Source: Pelomonas parva (lineage in GTDB: Bacteria > Pseudomonadota > Gammaproteobacteria > Burkholderiales > Burkholderiaceae_C). Taken from it: a stretch of 64,000 nt of DNA. This document shows positions 24,028-32,723 of the stretch, piece by piece. The stretch's first letter is position 1; the number at the start of each line of letters is the position of its first letter. Location of the stretch: assembly GCF_043555835.1 (NCBI RefSeq), contig NZ_JBIGHV010000002.1, positions 827,315 through 891,314 of the forward strand, given 5' to 3'. Under the pieces are notes generated by a model. That model had not been told where the DNA came from. It saw only the letters and a program-made list of their open reading frames with translations, and searched no databases. A program made the position numbers and the translations under genes.

Positions 24028-25011
24028 TCACTTCAGATAAATGCGGTCAAACACCCCGCCATCGTCGAAGTGCGCCTTCTGCACCTGGCGCCAGTCGCCG
24101 AACAGCTCGCCCAGCGTGAACAGCTTGACCGGCTGGAATGTCTTTGCGTACTTGGCCGCGACCTTGGCGTCACGCGGGCGGTAGTAGTTCTGCGCGGCCA
24201 GTTCCTGGCCTTCGGGGCCGTACAGGAACTCCAGGTAGGCCTGAGCCTGCTTGCGCGTGCCGCGCTTGTCGACGACCTTGTCGACGATGGTCACCGGCGG
24301 CTCGGCCAGGATGGACAGGCTGGGCGTGACGATTTCGAACTTCTCCGGGCCCAGCTCCTTGACGGCCAGGAAGGCTTCGTTCTCCCAGGCGATCAGCACG
24401 TCGCCGATGCCGCGCTCGACGAAGGTCGTCGTGGAGCCGCGGGCACCGGAGTCCAGCACCTTGACGTTGGCGAAGATCTTCTTGACGAAGTCCTGTGCCG
24501 TCGCCGGCGTGCCGCCGTTCCTCAGGTTGTAGCCCCAGGCCGCGAGGTAGTTCCAGCGCGCGCCGCCGCTGGTCTTGGGGTTGGGGGTGATGACCTCGAC
24601 GCCCGGCTTGATCAGGTCGTTCCAGTCCTTGATGCCCTTGGGGTTGCCCTTGCGCACCAGGAACACGATGGTGGACGTGTAGGGGCTGGCGTTCTGGGGC
24701 AGGCGCTTCTGCCAGTCCAGCGGCAGCAGCTTGTGGTCGGCGATGGCGTCGATGTCATAGGCCAGGGCCAGTGTCACGACATCCGCTTCCAGACCGTCGA
24801 TGACCGAGCGTGCCTGCTTGCCCGAGCCGCCGTGCGAGGCTTTGATGGTGACGGTCTCGCCGGTCTTGGCCTTCCAGCTGGCGGCGAAGGCCTTGTTGAA
24901 GTCTTGATAGAACTCGCGCGTCGGGTCGTAGGAGACGTTGAGCAGCGTGGCTTGTGCGAGGGCGCCGGTGGCGGCGACGGCAAGGGAGAGGGCGGTGAGA
25001 AGGCGGCGCAT
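24028..25011 (-). CDS. sbp: Sulfate ABC transporter substrate-binding protein (first copy)
   Basis: A 327-residue periplasmic sulfate/thiosulfate-binding protein. A cleavable signal (MRRLLTALSLAVAATGALAQ) is followed by the conserved TLLNVSYDPTREFYQDFNKAF and by the sulfate-loop sequences ASHGGSGKQARSVIDGLEADVV and SGARGSTTTFVERGIGDVLI. The cysTWA transporter genes lie 3.6-7 kb further along with a second sbp, so this one stands apart, directly after cysB. CysB control is likely. Confidence 0.92.
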   Translation of the reverse strand: MRRLLTALSLAVAATGALAQATLLNVSYDPTREFYQDFNKAFAASWKAKTGETVTIKASHGGSGKQARSVIDGLEADVVTLALAYDIDAIADHKLLPLDWQKRLPQNASPYTSTIVFLVRKGNPKGIKDWNDLIKPGVEVITPNPKTSGGARWNYLAAWGYNLRNGGTPATAQDFVKKIFANVKVLDSGARGSTTTFVERGIGDVLIAWENEAFLAVKELGPEKFEIVTPSLSILAEPPVTIVDKVVDKRGTRKQAQAYLEFLYGPEGQELAAQNYYRPRDAKVAAKYAKTFQPVKLFTLGELFGDWRQVQKAHFDDGGVFDRIYLK

Positions 25012-25086
25012 GGTGTTGGAGTTGGGAAGGGAGACCTCACTCTAGGGAGGCGGAGATATGCGGTGAACGAAGAAGAACGCGCTAGC

Positions 25087-26055
25087 TCATGCGGCTTTCG
25101 ACCAAGCGAGCACGGGCTCGCGGCCTTCCTGCACCGGCAGCTCGTGGCGGGCGGCATCGACGACCTCGCGCTTGAGCGGCGAGGCAAAGGTCTGGATGAA
25201 CTCGTAGACGTAGTCGCGCAGATAGGCACTGCGGCGCACGGCCAGGCGGGTCATGTTGTCTTCGAAGAGATGGCGGGCGTCGATGGCGCGCAGGTGGCGG
25301 TCGCGCTCTTCGTCGAAGGCGATGGCCGCGACGATGCCCACGCCCAGGCCCAGCTCCACATAGGTCTTGATGACGTCGGCGTCCATCGCGCTCAGCACGA
25401 TGTGCGGCGTGAGCTGCGCGGCGGCGAAGGCGTCGTCGATGTGCGAGCGGCCGGTGTAGCCCAGCTCGTAGGTGACGATGGGGAACTGCGCCAGGCGGGC
25501 CAGAGTCAGCGGGCCGTCCAGCAGCGGGTGGTCGGGCGGCACGACGACCGAATGCGTCCAGCGGTAGCAGGGCAGGGCCACTAGCTCAGGGTATTGCGCC
25601 AGCGCCTCGGTGGCGATGCCCACATCGGCCTCGCCGTCGAGCAGCAGCCGCGCGATCTGCTGCGGCGAGCCCTGCTGCAGGTGCAGGCTCACGTCAGGGT
25701 GATGGGCGCGGAAGTCACGGACGGCGGGCGGCAGCGCATAGCGCGCCTGGCTGTGCGTGGCGGCGATGCGCAGGCGGCCGCTGCCGGCCTGGGCGAAGTC
25801 GTCGGCCGCGCGCTTGAGGTTGTCTGCCTCCTGCAGCAGGCGTTCGATGACGGGCAGCACCTGCTCGCCGGGCTCGGTCAGGCCGGTCAGGCGCTTGCCG
25901 ACGCGCACGAAGAGTTCGATGCCCAGCTCATCTTCAAGTTCGCGGATCTGCCGGCTGACGCCGGGCTGCGAGGTGTGCAGCGCCTGCGCGACTTCGGTCA
26001 GGTTGAAGCCGCGGCGCTGGGCCTCACGGACGGAACGGAGTTGCTGGAAGTTCAT
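25087..26055 (-). CDS. cysB: CysB-type LysR regulator of sulfur assimilation
   Basis: A 322-residue CysB/Cbl protein. Typical features are MNFQQLRSVREAQRRGFNLTEVA at the start, TSQPGVSRQIRELEDELG in the HTH, and ATHSQARYALPPAV, GEADVGIATEAL and TYELGYTGRSHIDDAF in the effector domain, which binds N-acetylserine or sulfate. The start at 26055 is the conserved CysB start. It lies between sbp (76 bp downstream) and a divergent dienelactone-hydrolase gene. It probably controls the sulfate genes across 24-33 kb. Confidence 0.92.
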   Translation of the reverse strand: MNFQQLRSVREAQRRGFNLTEVAQALHTSQPGVSRQIRELEDELGIELFVRVGKRLTGLTEPGEQVLPVIERLLQEADNLKRAADDFAQAGSGRLRIAATHSQARYALPPAVRDFRAHHPDVSLHLQQGSPQQIARLLLDGEADVGIATEALAQYPELVALPCYRWTHSVVVPPDHPLLDGPLTLARLAQFPIVTYELGYTGRSHIDDAFAAAQLTPHIVLSAMDADVIKTYVELGLGVGIVAAIAFDEERDRHLRAIDARHLFEDNMTRLAVRRSAYLRDYVYEFIQTFASPLKREVVDAARHELPVQEGREPVLAWSKAA

Positions 26056-26182
26056 GCGGGGCGATTCTGCGAACTGGCGCTCATGCTGTCGCCGAACCAT
26101 TCGCCATATGGTTATTCGGTTCTTGCTCAGTCGGGCCGCAGTGCGCCGCCTAAAGTCGGCCGTCCCAACAAGGAGCACGCGC

Positions 26183-27058
26183 ATGACTCAACCCATCCCG
26201 CCCCAGGCCTGGCCGCTGTTCGACCGTTACGTGCACGGCGACCTGAGCCGACGTGGCTTTCTGGACCAGGCTGCTGTGTTTGCCGGCGGCCCGGCCGGTG
26301 CGGCGGCGCTGCTCGCCGCGCTGAGCCCGAACTTCGCGGCCGCCCAGCAGGTCAAGCCGGACGACATGCGCCTGGCGACTCGCCGCCATGCCTTCCCGTC
26401 GCCGGACGGCAACGGCCAGGTGCAGGGCTACATGGTCAAGCCGTTCAACGCGACGGGCAAGCTGCCGGCCGTGCTGGTCGTGCATGAGAACCGCGGCCTG
26501 AACCCGCACATCGAGGACATCGCCCGCCGCGTCGCGCTGGCCGGCTACGTGGCCTATGCGCCCGACGCGTTGACGCCGCTGGGCGGCTACCCGGGCAACG
26601 AAGACGACGCGCGGGCGCTGTTTGCCAAGCTCGACCCGGCGAAGGCGCGGGCCGACATCGTGGCTGCGGCGCGTGGCCTGCTGACGCTGGCCGATGCCAA
26701 TGGCAAGCTGGGCGTGGTGGGCTTCTGCTGGGGCGGCGCGTTGTCCAGCCATGTGGCGACTCAGGTGCCCGAGTTGGCCGTGGCCGTGCCCTTCTACGGC
26801 GGCGCGCCGGCGGCTGAAGACGTGCCGCGCATCAAGGCCAGGCTGCAGATCCACTACGCCGCCAACGACGAGCGCGTCAACGCGACCTGGCCGCCGTTCG
26901 AGGCCGCGCTGAAGGCGGCGGGCGTGCGCTACGAAGCCTTCACCTACCCCGGCACGCAACACGGCTTCAACAACGACACAACGCCGCGCTATGACGCGGC
27001 GGCAGCGCAGCTGGCGTGGGAGCGGACGTTGGCGGTGTTCAAGGCGGCGCTGGGCTGA
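26183..27058 (+). CDS. Dienelactone hydrolase family protein with Tat-type signal
   Basis: A 291-residue DLH-family alpha/beta hydrolase. Residues 20-50 look like a Tat signal (SRRGFLDQAAVFAGGPAGAA, then FAAAQQ). The catalytic triad is Cys in GFCWGG, Asp in AANDERVN and His in GTQHGFNND. Such proteins hydrolyse dienelactones or other carboxyl esters. The export signal distinguishes it from cytosolic catabolic DLH, and no chlorocatechol genes are nearby. It is preceded by an AAGGAG ribosome-binding site. It is divergent from cysB. Confidence 0.87.
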   Translation: MTQPIPPQAWPLFDRYVHGDLSRRGFLDQAAVFAGGPAGAAALLAALSPNFAAAQQVKPDDMRLATRRHAFPSPDGNGQVQGYMVKPFNATGKLPAVLVVHENRGLNPHIEDIARRVALAGYVAYAPDALTPLGGYPGNEDDARALFAKLDPAKARADIVAAARGLLTLADANGKLGVVGFCWGGALSSHVATQVPELAVAVPFYGGAPAAEDVPRIKARLQIHYAANDERVNATWPPFEAALKAAGVRYEAFTYPGTQHGFNNDTTPRYDAAAAQLAWERTLAVFKAALG

Positions 27059-27061
27059 ACG

Positions 27062-27649
27062 TCACACGGCAAAGGCCCATTCGTGGAACTCCGCGTGCCG
27101 GGGCCTTTGCTCGGCTGCGGCCCTCGCGCGCGCGGCCTCGACCCAGCTCCGGGCCACCGGCAGCGGCCCGAAGCCCGCCTCCGCATTGATGTGGCCGACG
27201 TTGCCGAGGTTGCTGTAGCTGCTGCCCCAACGGTAGGCCCAACGGGCGGCGCTGGCGGCGCTCATCCAGGGGTCGTTGCTGCTGGCGATGAGGCGCGAGC
27301 GGCGCGGCAGGCGCTGATGCGGCAGCGCCTCGGCGAGGCCGAACTTGTCCGGCTCGGCCGGTGCCACTAACAGCGCTTCGCGGATGGGTGAGTCGGAGTG
27401 GTCGGCCAGGTGGCGGGCCAGCGCCAGGCAGCCAAAGCTGTGGGCGACGGCCAGCCATTCGCCGGTGCCTGCAACCTCCAGCGTGCGCTGGATGCGCTCG
27501 GCCCAGCGCTCCAGTTCGGGCCGGCTGGCGTCGCGCTGCGTGACGCGGCGGGCGTCGCGGTACTGACCCTGAAGCCAGGTTTGCCAATGCGCCGGGCCGC
27601 TGTCGTGCAGGCCCGGGATGATGAGGATGCGTGGGGCTTTGTAGCTCAT
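27062..27649 (-). CDS. Small serine hydrolase, RBBP9/YdeN family
   Basis: A 195-residue alpha/beta hydrolase. It starts RILIIPGLHDSGPAHWQTWL, which is typical of RBBP9/YdeN, and has the nucleophile motif AHSFG at about 68-72. The Asp in ASSNDPW and the His in GHINAEAGFG complete a triad. Substrates for bacterial members are unknown. It converges on the DLH gene with three bases between stops, and the molbindin gene lies five bases upstream on the same strand. Confidence 0.85.
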   Translation of the reverse strand: MSYKAPRILIIPGLHDSGPAHWQTWLQGQYRDARRVTQRDASRPELERWAERIQRTLEVAGTGEWLAVAHSFGCLALARHLADHSDSPIREALLVAPAEPDKFGLAEALPHQRLPRRSRLIASSNDPWMSAASAARWAYRWGSSYSNLGNVGHINAEAGFGPLPVARSWVEAARARAAAEQRPRHAEFHEWAFAV

Positions 27650-27653
27650 GGCG

Positions 27654-27872
27654 TCAGAGCGTCGCGATCGACACCTCGGTGGACTTGACCAGCGCGACCA
27701 CCTCGCGGCCGACTTCGAGGTTCAGGTCCTTGACCGAGCGCGTCGTGATGACCGAGGTGACGATGTCGCCGTTGCGGGTGAGGACATCGACTTCGGACAC
27801 GACCGGCCCTTCGATGATTTCCTTGATGGTGCCGCGGAACTGGTTGCGGACGTTGATGGCGGTGATGCTCAT
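27654..27872 (-). CDS. Molbindin (single TOBE/Mop domain protein)
   Basis: A 72-residue single TOBE-domain protein (MSITAINVRNQFRGTIKEII, then a strand-rich remainder with VKSTEVSIATL). Mop-type molbindins bind molybdate or tungstate, usually as hexamers, and store or buffer the oxyanion. A molybdenum hydroxylase pair is encoded at 51.2-53.9 kb, but no mod transporter is in the window. A short palindrome at 27915-27930 lies about 43 bases upstream of the start. Confidence 0.85.
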   Translation of the reverse strand: MSITAINVRNQFRGTIKEIIEGPVVSEVDVLTRNGDIVTSVITTRSVKDLNLEVGREVVALVKSTEVSIATL

Positions 27873-27914
27873 GGGGGCTCCTGGATGGGGAGTCGCCAGT
27901 GTGCTCAGCGAGGG

Positions 27915-27930
27915 TTCGTTAGGGAACGAA
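27915..27930. promoter_or_regulatory. Palindrome upstream of the molbindin gene
   Basis: TTCGTT-AGGG-AACGAA is a perfect 6-bp inverted repeat with a 4-base spacer. It lies in a 137-bp intergenic region otherwise without features and is correctly placed to be an operator for the molbindin gene. ModE recognition is one possibility, because ModE sites contain CGTTA-like half-sites, but the match is short. Confidence 0.35.
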
Positions 27931-28009
27931 TGAAAACGTTGGTGGGCATGCGGGGGGCAAGGATGGGACTTCGTGGTTGCATCTACGGGGCGGTGTGCCT
28001 CATCGCAGC

Positions 28010-28575
28010 ATTGCCGGGAGTCCGTCCCGGCGGCCGGGTAACTTTCTTCTGCGGGGCCAGAAGAAAGTCACCAAAGAAGAGGCCCTGAACCGCATACGAG
28101 CGAGACTCCGCCATGAGCGGCGCGCGAAAACGTCCGCTGGCATTGCGCCCACACGCGACCCGCTGCGCTCTCGCTGCTGTCCCTGTGAAGAGTGCCATCC
28201 ATCGCTTCTTCATGCCCGTTAACGCCGGCTGCACGCCGGGCTTGCCAGGGAATGCCAATACCGCGTCGCTGGGGCGACGCCACCGGGGTTGAGCGCGAGC
28301 CATCGCGTCGCCCGAGCGACGCTGTGTTCGGTCTTCCTCGTGAGCCCGGCGTGCAGCCGCGCGTTGAGCGGCCCGCCGGTCCGATGGGTGGTGCTGGTGA
28401 CAAGGACAGCAGCGAGAGCGCAGCGGGTCGCGTCGGCCCACTCAACGAGCGGCTGTCGCACGGCGTAGCTCATGCATGCGGTGCTGGTGTGCGGTTCAGC
28501 GCCTCTTCTTTGGTGACTTTCTTCTGGCGCCGCAGAAGAAAGTTACCCCGCCGCCGGGCGGGACTCCCGGCAATG
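28010..28575. repeat. 566-bp palindromic non-coding element with ~85-bp terminal inverted repeats
   Basis: The left end starts CATTGCCGGGAGTCC and the right end is its reverse complement, GGACTCCCGGCAATG. About 85 bp at each end (28010-28093 and 28491-28575) match with few differences. Each contains its own small hairpin, ACTTTCTTCTG / CAGAAGAAAGT. Inside, further blocks are again mirrored, for example CGACCCGCTGCGCTCTCGCT and CGGCTGCACGCCGGGCT against their complements, so the whole is a nested imperfect palindrome. No convincing protein is encoded. It resembles a MITE or large REP-type element. No clear target-site duplication is visible. Confidence 0.8.
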
Positions 28576-28634
28576 TAGCGAGTCAAACCGGCTGGCTGCA
28601 AAAGCAACCCCCATCCGTGCCGTCGACGAAAACT

Positions 28635-29695
<1,061 letters not shown>

Positions 29696-29699
<4 letters not shown>

Positions 29700-30577
29700 T
29701 CGTTCCCGTGCGACTGGCTCGCGCGCCACTCGATGAATTGCTTGATCACCAGCGTCACCAGCGCCAGCAGTGCCAGCAGCGACGCCACCGCGAAAGCGGC
29801 GGCAAACTGGTATTCGTTGTAGAGGATCTCGACGTGCAGCGGCAGCGTGTTCGTCAGCCCGCGGATGTGGCCGGAGACAACCGACACCGCGCCGAATTCG
29901 CCCATCGCCCGCGCATTGCAGAGGATGACGCCGTACAGCAGGCCCCACTTGATGTTGGGCAGCGTCACGCGGCGGAAGGTCTGCCAGCCGCTGGCGCCCA
30001 GCACGGTGGCGGCTTCCTCTTCGTCGCGGCCTTGGGCCTGCATCAGCGGGATCAGCTCGCGCGCGACGAAAGGGAAGGTCACGAACACGGTGGCCAGCAC
30101 GATGCCCGGCACGGCAAAGATGATCTTGATGTCGTTGGCCTGCAGCCAGGGGCCGAACCAGCCCTGCGCACCGAAGATCAGCACGTACATCAGGCCGGCC
30201 ACGACGGGCGAGACCGAGAAGGGCAGGTCGATGAAGGTGATGAGCAACTGCTTGCCGCGGAAGTCGTGCTTGGCGATGGCCCAGGACGCGGCCAGGCCGA
30301 ACACGAGGTTCAGCGGCACGGCGATGGCGGCGGCCAGCAGCGTCAGCTTGATGGCCGAGAAGGTCTCTTCGTCGGCCAGCGACGCGAAGTAGACCTCCCA
30401 GCCCTTGCGCAGCGCCTCGGTGAAGACGGCCACCAGCGGTAGCACCAGGAAGATGAGGAAGAAGCCCAGGCCCAGGGTCAGCAGTGCGCGACGCACCCAG
30501 GGCGATTCACGCGTGGCGGGGTTGTCCTGGTACTTGGCGCGGGCGCGGGCCGGCGCGAGATGCAGGGCAGCACTCAT
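29696..30577 (-). CDS. cysW: Sulfate ABC transporter permease CysW
   Basis: A 293-residue inner-membrane permease with six predicted helices. The binding-protein-dependent transport motif (EAA loop) is visible as ELIPLMQAQGRDEEEAATVLGASGWQTF. The GAVSVVSGHIRGLTNTLPL segment is typical of CysW. It overlaps cysT by four bases (30574-30577) and cysA by four bases, forming a tightly coupled cysTWA operon. Confidence 0.93.
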
Positions 30578-31443
30578 TTCCTGCCTCCCCGCTGCGAAGT
30601 CCAGGCCTGAAGCCCGTTGATGATGAGCAACAGCACGAAGCTGACGATCAGCATGACGGACGCAATTGCCGTGGCGCCCACATAGTCGTACTGCTCCAGC
30701 TTGGCAATGATCATCAGCGGCGTGATCTCACTGACCATGGGGATGTTGCCGGCGATGAAGATCACCGAGCCGTACTCGCCGACGGCACGCGCAAAGGCCA
30801 GCGCGAAGCCGGTCAGCAGCGCCGGCAGCAGCGTGGGCAGCACGACATAACGGAAGGTCTGCCAGCGGTGGGCGCCGAGTGAGGCGGCGGCTTCTTCCAG
30901 CTCCGTCTCCATGTCCTCCAGCACCGGCTGCACGGTGCGCACGATGAAGGGCAGGCCGATGAAGATCAGCGCCAGCAGCACGCCCAGCGGCGTGAAGGCG
31001 ATCTTGAGGCCGTCGTCGCCGAACAGGAAGGCCAGCGAGCCGCCCGGCGCGAACAGCGAGCCGACCCAGCCGTTGGGCGCGTACAGGGCCGTCAGCGCGA
31101 TGCCGGCGACTGCCGTGGGCAGGGCGAAGGGCAGGTCGATGAGCGCGTCCACCAGCTTCTTGCCCGGGAACTCATAGCGCACGATGCACCAGGCCAGGAT
31201 GAGGCCGAAGACGAGATTGATGCCCGCCGCGATCAGCGAGGCGCCGAAGCTGAGCTTGTACGAAGCCATCACGCGCGGCGATGTGGCCGCCGCCCAGAAG
31301 GCCTCGAAGCCGTGGCCCGACGACTTGACGAACACCGCGATCAGCGGGATCAGCACGATCAGCGACAGGTAGAACAGTGTGAAGCCGAGCGTGGGCGCGA
31401 AGCCGGGGAGCACGCGGCGCTTCATCGATAAGAACGAAGCCAT
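30574..31443 (-). CDS. cysT: Sulfate ABC transporter permease CysT (CysU)
   Basis: A 289-residue inner-membrane permease with six helices, starting MASFLSMKRRVLPGFAPTLG. The EAA loop is VLEDMETELEEAAASLGAHRWQTF (the E and A positions intact), and GSVIFIAGNIPMVSEITPL is characteristic of CysT. It is the first gene after the structured intergenic element (copy 3), which separates it from sbp. It is cotranscribed with cysW and cysA by overlap. Confidence 0.93.
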   Translation of the reverse strand: MASFLSMKRRVLPGFAPTLGFTLFYLSLIVLIPLIAVFVKSSGHGFEAFWAAATSPRVMASYKLSFGASLIAAGINLVFGLILAWCIVRYEFPGKKLVDALIDLPFALPTAVAGIALTALYAPNGWVGSLFAPGGSLAFLFGDDGLKIAFTPLGVLLALIFIGLPFIVRTVQPVLEDMETELEEAAASLGAHRWQTFRYVVLPTLLPALLTGFALAFARAVGEYGSVIFIAGNIPMVSEITPLMIIAKLEQYDYVGATAIASVMLIVSFVLLLIINGLQAWTSQRGGRK

Positions 31444-31470
31444 GTATTGGTCTTATGTGGTTTGCATTTC

Positions 31471-31592
31471 GGGCCGAGCGCCGGGCCTGCCATGGGCCAG
31501 AGGCCCATGTCCTTCCGTAGGCACAAGCAGTCCGCAGGGACTGCTTGTGTCCGACTTCAGTTCGCCAAGCCGTCCCGCCTCGGGCGAGGCGT
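31471..31592 (-). repeat. Structured intergenic element, copy 3, between sbp and cysT
   Basis: It shares the header GGGCCGAGCGCCGGGCC and the tail GGGCGAGGCGTCA with the elements at 16350 and 63730, but the middle differs. It has GGGCC-AGA-GGCCC (31494-31506) and a perfect 12-bp stem CACAAGCAGTCC / GGACTGCTTGTG with a GCAG loop (31522-31549). It follows the sbp stop directly and precedes cysT. It could therefore act as a partial terminator that sets the ratio of binding protein to transporter, or as an mRNA-end protector. Confidence 0.65.
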
Positions 31593-32602
31593 CAGCGTTT
31601 GATGCTTGCCATCACCTGGTCAAACGAACCGCCGTCGGCAAAGTGCTGCTTGCTGACCTTGGCCCAGCCGCCCAGCGTCTGGTCCACCGTGAACAGCTTG
31701 ATGTTGGCGAAGCGCTGCTGGTGCTTCTTGAAGATGGCCGGGTCGCGCGGGCGGAAGTTGTTCTTGGCGATGATTTCCTGCGCCTCCGGGCTCCAGTGGA
31801 AGTCCAGGTAGGCCTTGGCCAGCGCGGCCGTGCCCTTCTTGGCGGCGACCTTGTCGACCAGCGCCACCGGCGCATCGGTCTCGATGGAGATGCTGGGGTT
31901 GACCTGCTGGAAGTTGCCCTTGCCGAACTCGTTCTCGATCAGCTCCACCTCGGCCTCGAAGGTGACGAGCACGTCGCCGATGCCGCGCTGCGTGAAGGTC
32001 GTCGTGGCGCCGCGGCCGCCGCCGTCCAGCACGGGCACATTGGTCAGCACCTTGGTGACCAGCTCGCGGGCCTGGGCCTCGCTGCCGCCGGTGGCGATGA
32101 CGCTGCCCCAGATGGCCAGGTAGCTGTAGCGGCCGTTGCCGGTGACCTTGGGGTTGGGCAGGATGACCTGCACGCCCGGGCGGGCCAGGTCGGCCCAGTC
32201 CTTGATGCCCTTGGGGTTGCCCTTGCGGACGAGGAAGGTCATCGTCGACGAATAGGGCGCTGCCGCATTGGGGAATCGGCTGCGCCAGTCGGCCGGCGTC
32301 AGGCCGCTGCTGGCGAGCTGGTCCACGTCCGTCGCCTGGTTCATCGTCACCACGTCGGCCTCCAGGCCGCCGATGACGGCACCGATCTGCTTGCTGGAGC
32401 CGCCGTGGCTCTGGTTGACGGTCACGACCTGACCCTTGGCCTTCTGCGCGGCGATGAAGGCCGGGTTGATCTGCTTGTACAGCTCACGGGCGACGTCGTA
32501 GGAGACGTTCAGCAGCGTCGGGTCGGCAGCGAAGGCGGGCAGCGCAGCAGAAGCAGCAAGCAGCGCGACGAGGGCACGGCGGGAAGGCAGGAAGGTGGAC
32601 AT
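31592..32602 (-). CDS. sbp: Sulfate ABC transporter substrate-binding protein (second copy)
   Basis: A 336-residue periplasmic binding protein with a signal peptide (about residues 1-25, ending in LPAFAADP) and mature start TLLNVSYDVARELYKQINPAF. Sulfate-site segments include QSHGGSSKQIGAVIGGLEADVV and GGRGATTTFTQRGIGDVLV. It is paralogous to the protein at 24028-25011, with strong similarity throughout. Its position before cysTWA makes it the cognate receptor of that transporter. Confidence 0.92.
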   Translation of the reverse strand: MSTFLPSRRALVALLAASAALPAFAADPTLLNVSYDVARELYKQINPAFIAAQKAKGQVVTVNQSHGGSSKQIGAVIGGLEADVVTMNQATDVDQLASSGLTPADWRSRFPNAAAPYSSTMTFLVRKGNPKGIKDWADLARPGVQVILPNPKVTGNGRYSYLAIWGSVIATGGSEAQARELVTKVLTNVPVLDGGGRGATTTFTQRGIGDVLVTFEAEVELIENEFGKGNFQQVNPSISIETDAPVALVDKVAAKKGTAALAKAYLDFHWSPEAQEIIAKNNFRPRDPAIFKKHQQRFANIKLFTVDQTLGGWAKVSKQHFADGGSFDQVMASIKR

Positions 32603-32647
32603 GGCGGGGCCGTCGAATGAACGAAGCCGCGAGAGTGCCCAAAGTCT

Positions 32648-32686
32648 CTTATTCGCGGAAGGATAGTTTTCTTATTTCCTTATTCG
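32648..32686. promoter_or_regulatory. Candidate CysB-binding region upstream of sbp
   Basis: This AT-rich stretch holds two direct copies of CTTATTCG (32648-32655 and 32679-32686), with TTATTTCCTTATTC between and across them. It stands out from the local GC-rich context. Enteric CysB sites contain TTATTCC-type elements, and the gene transcribed from here is sbp-cysTWA. The same region may also serve the divergent histidine-kinase gene. The match is suggestive only. Confidence 0.4.
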
Positions 32687-32723
32687 ATCCCTGGTGTTTG
32701 CAGGCTTGCAGCTTGCTAATCTC

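Noticed and set aside
28068..28578. Several open frames of 84-152 codons within the palindromic element
   Set aside because: They occur on both strands as mirror images, are Arg/Ser/Pro-rich, lack ribosome-binding sites and vary with the repeat structure.
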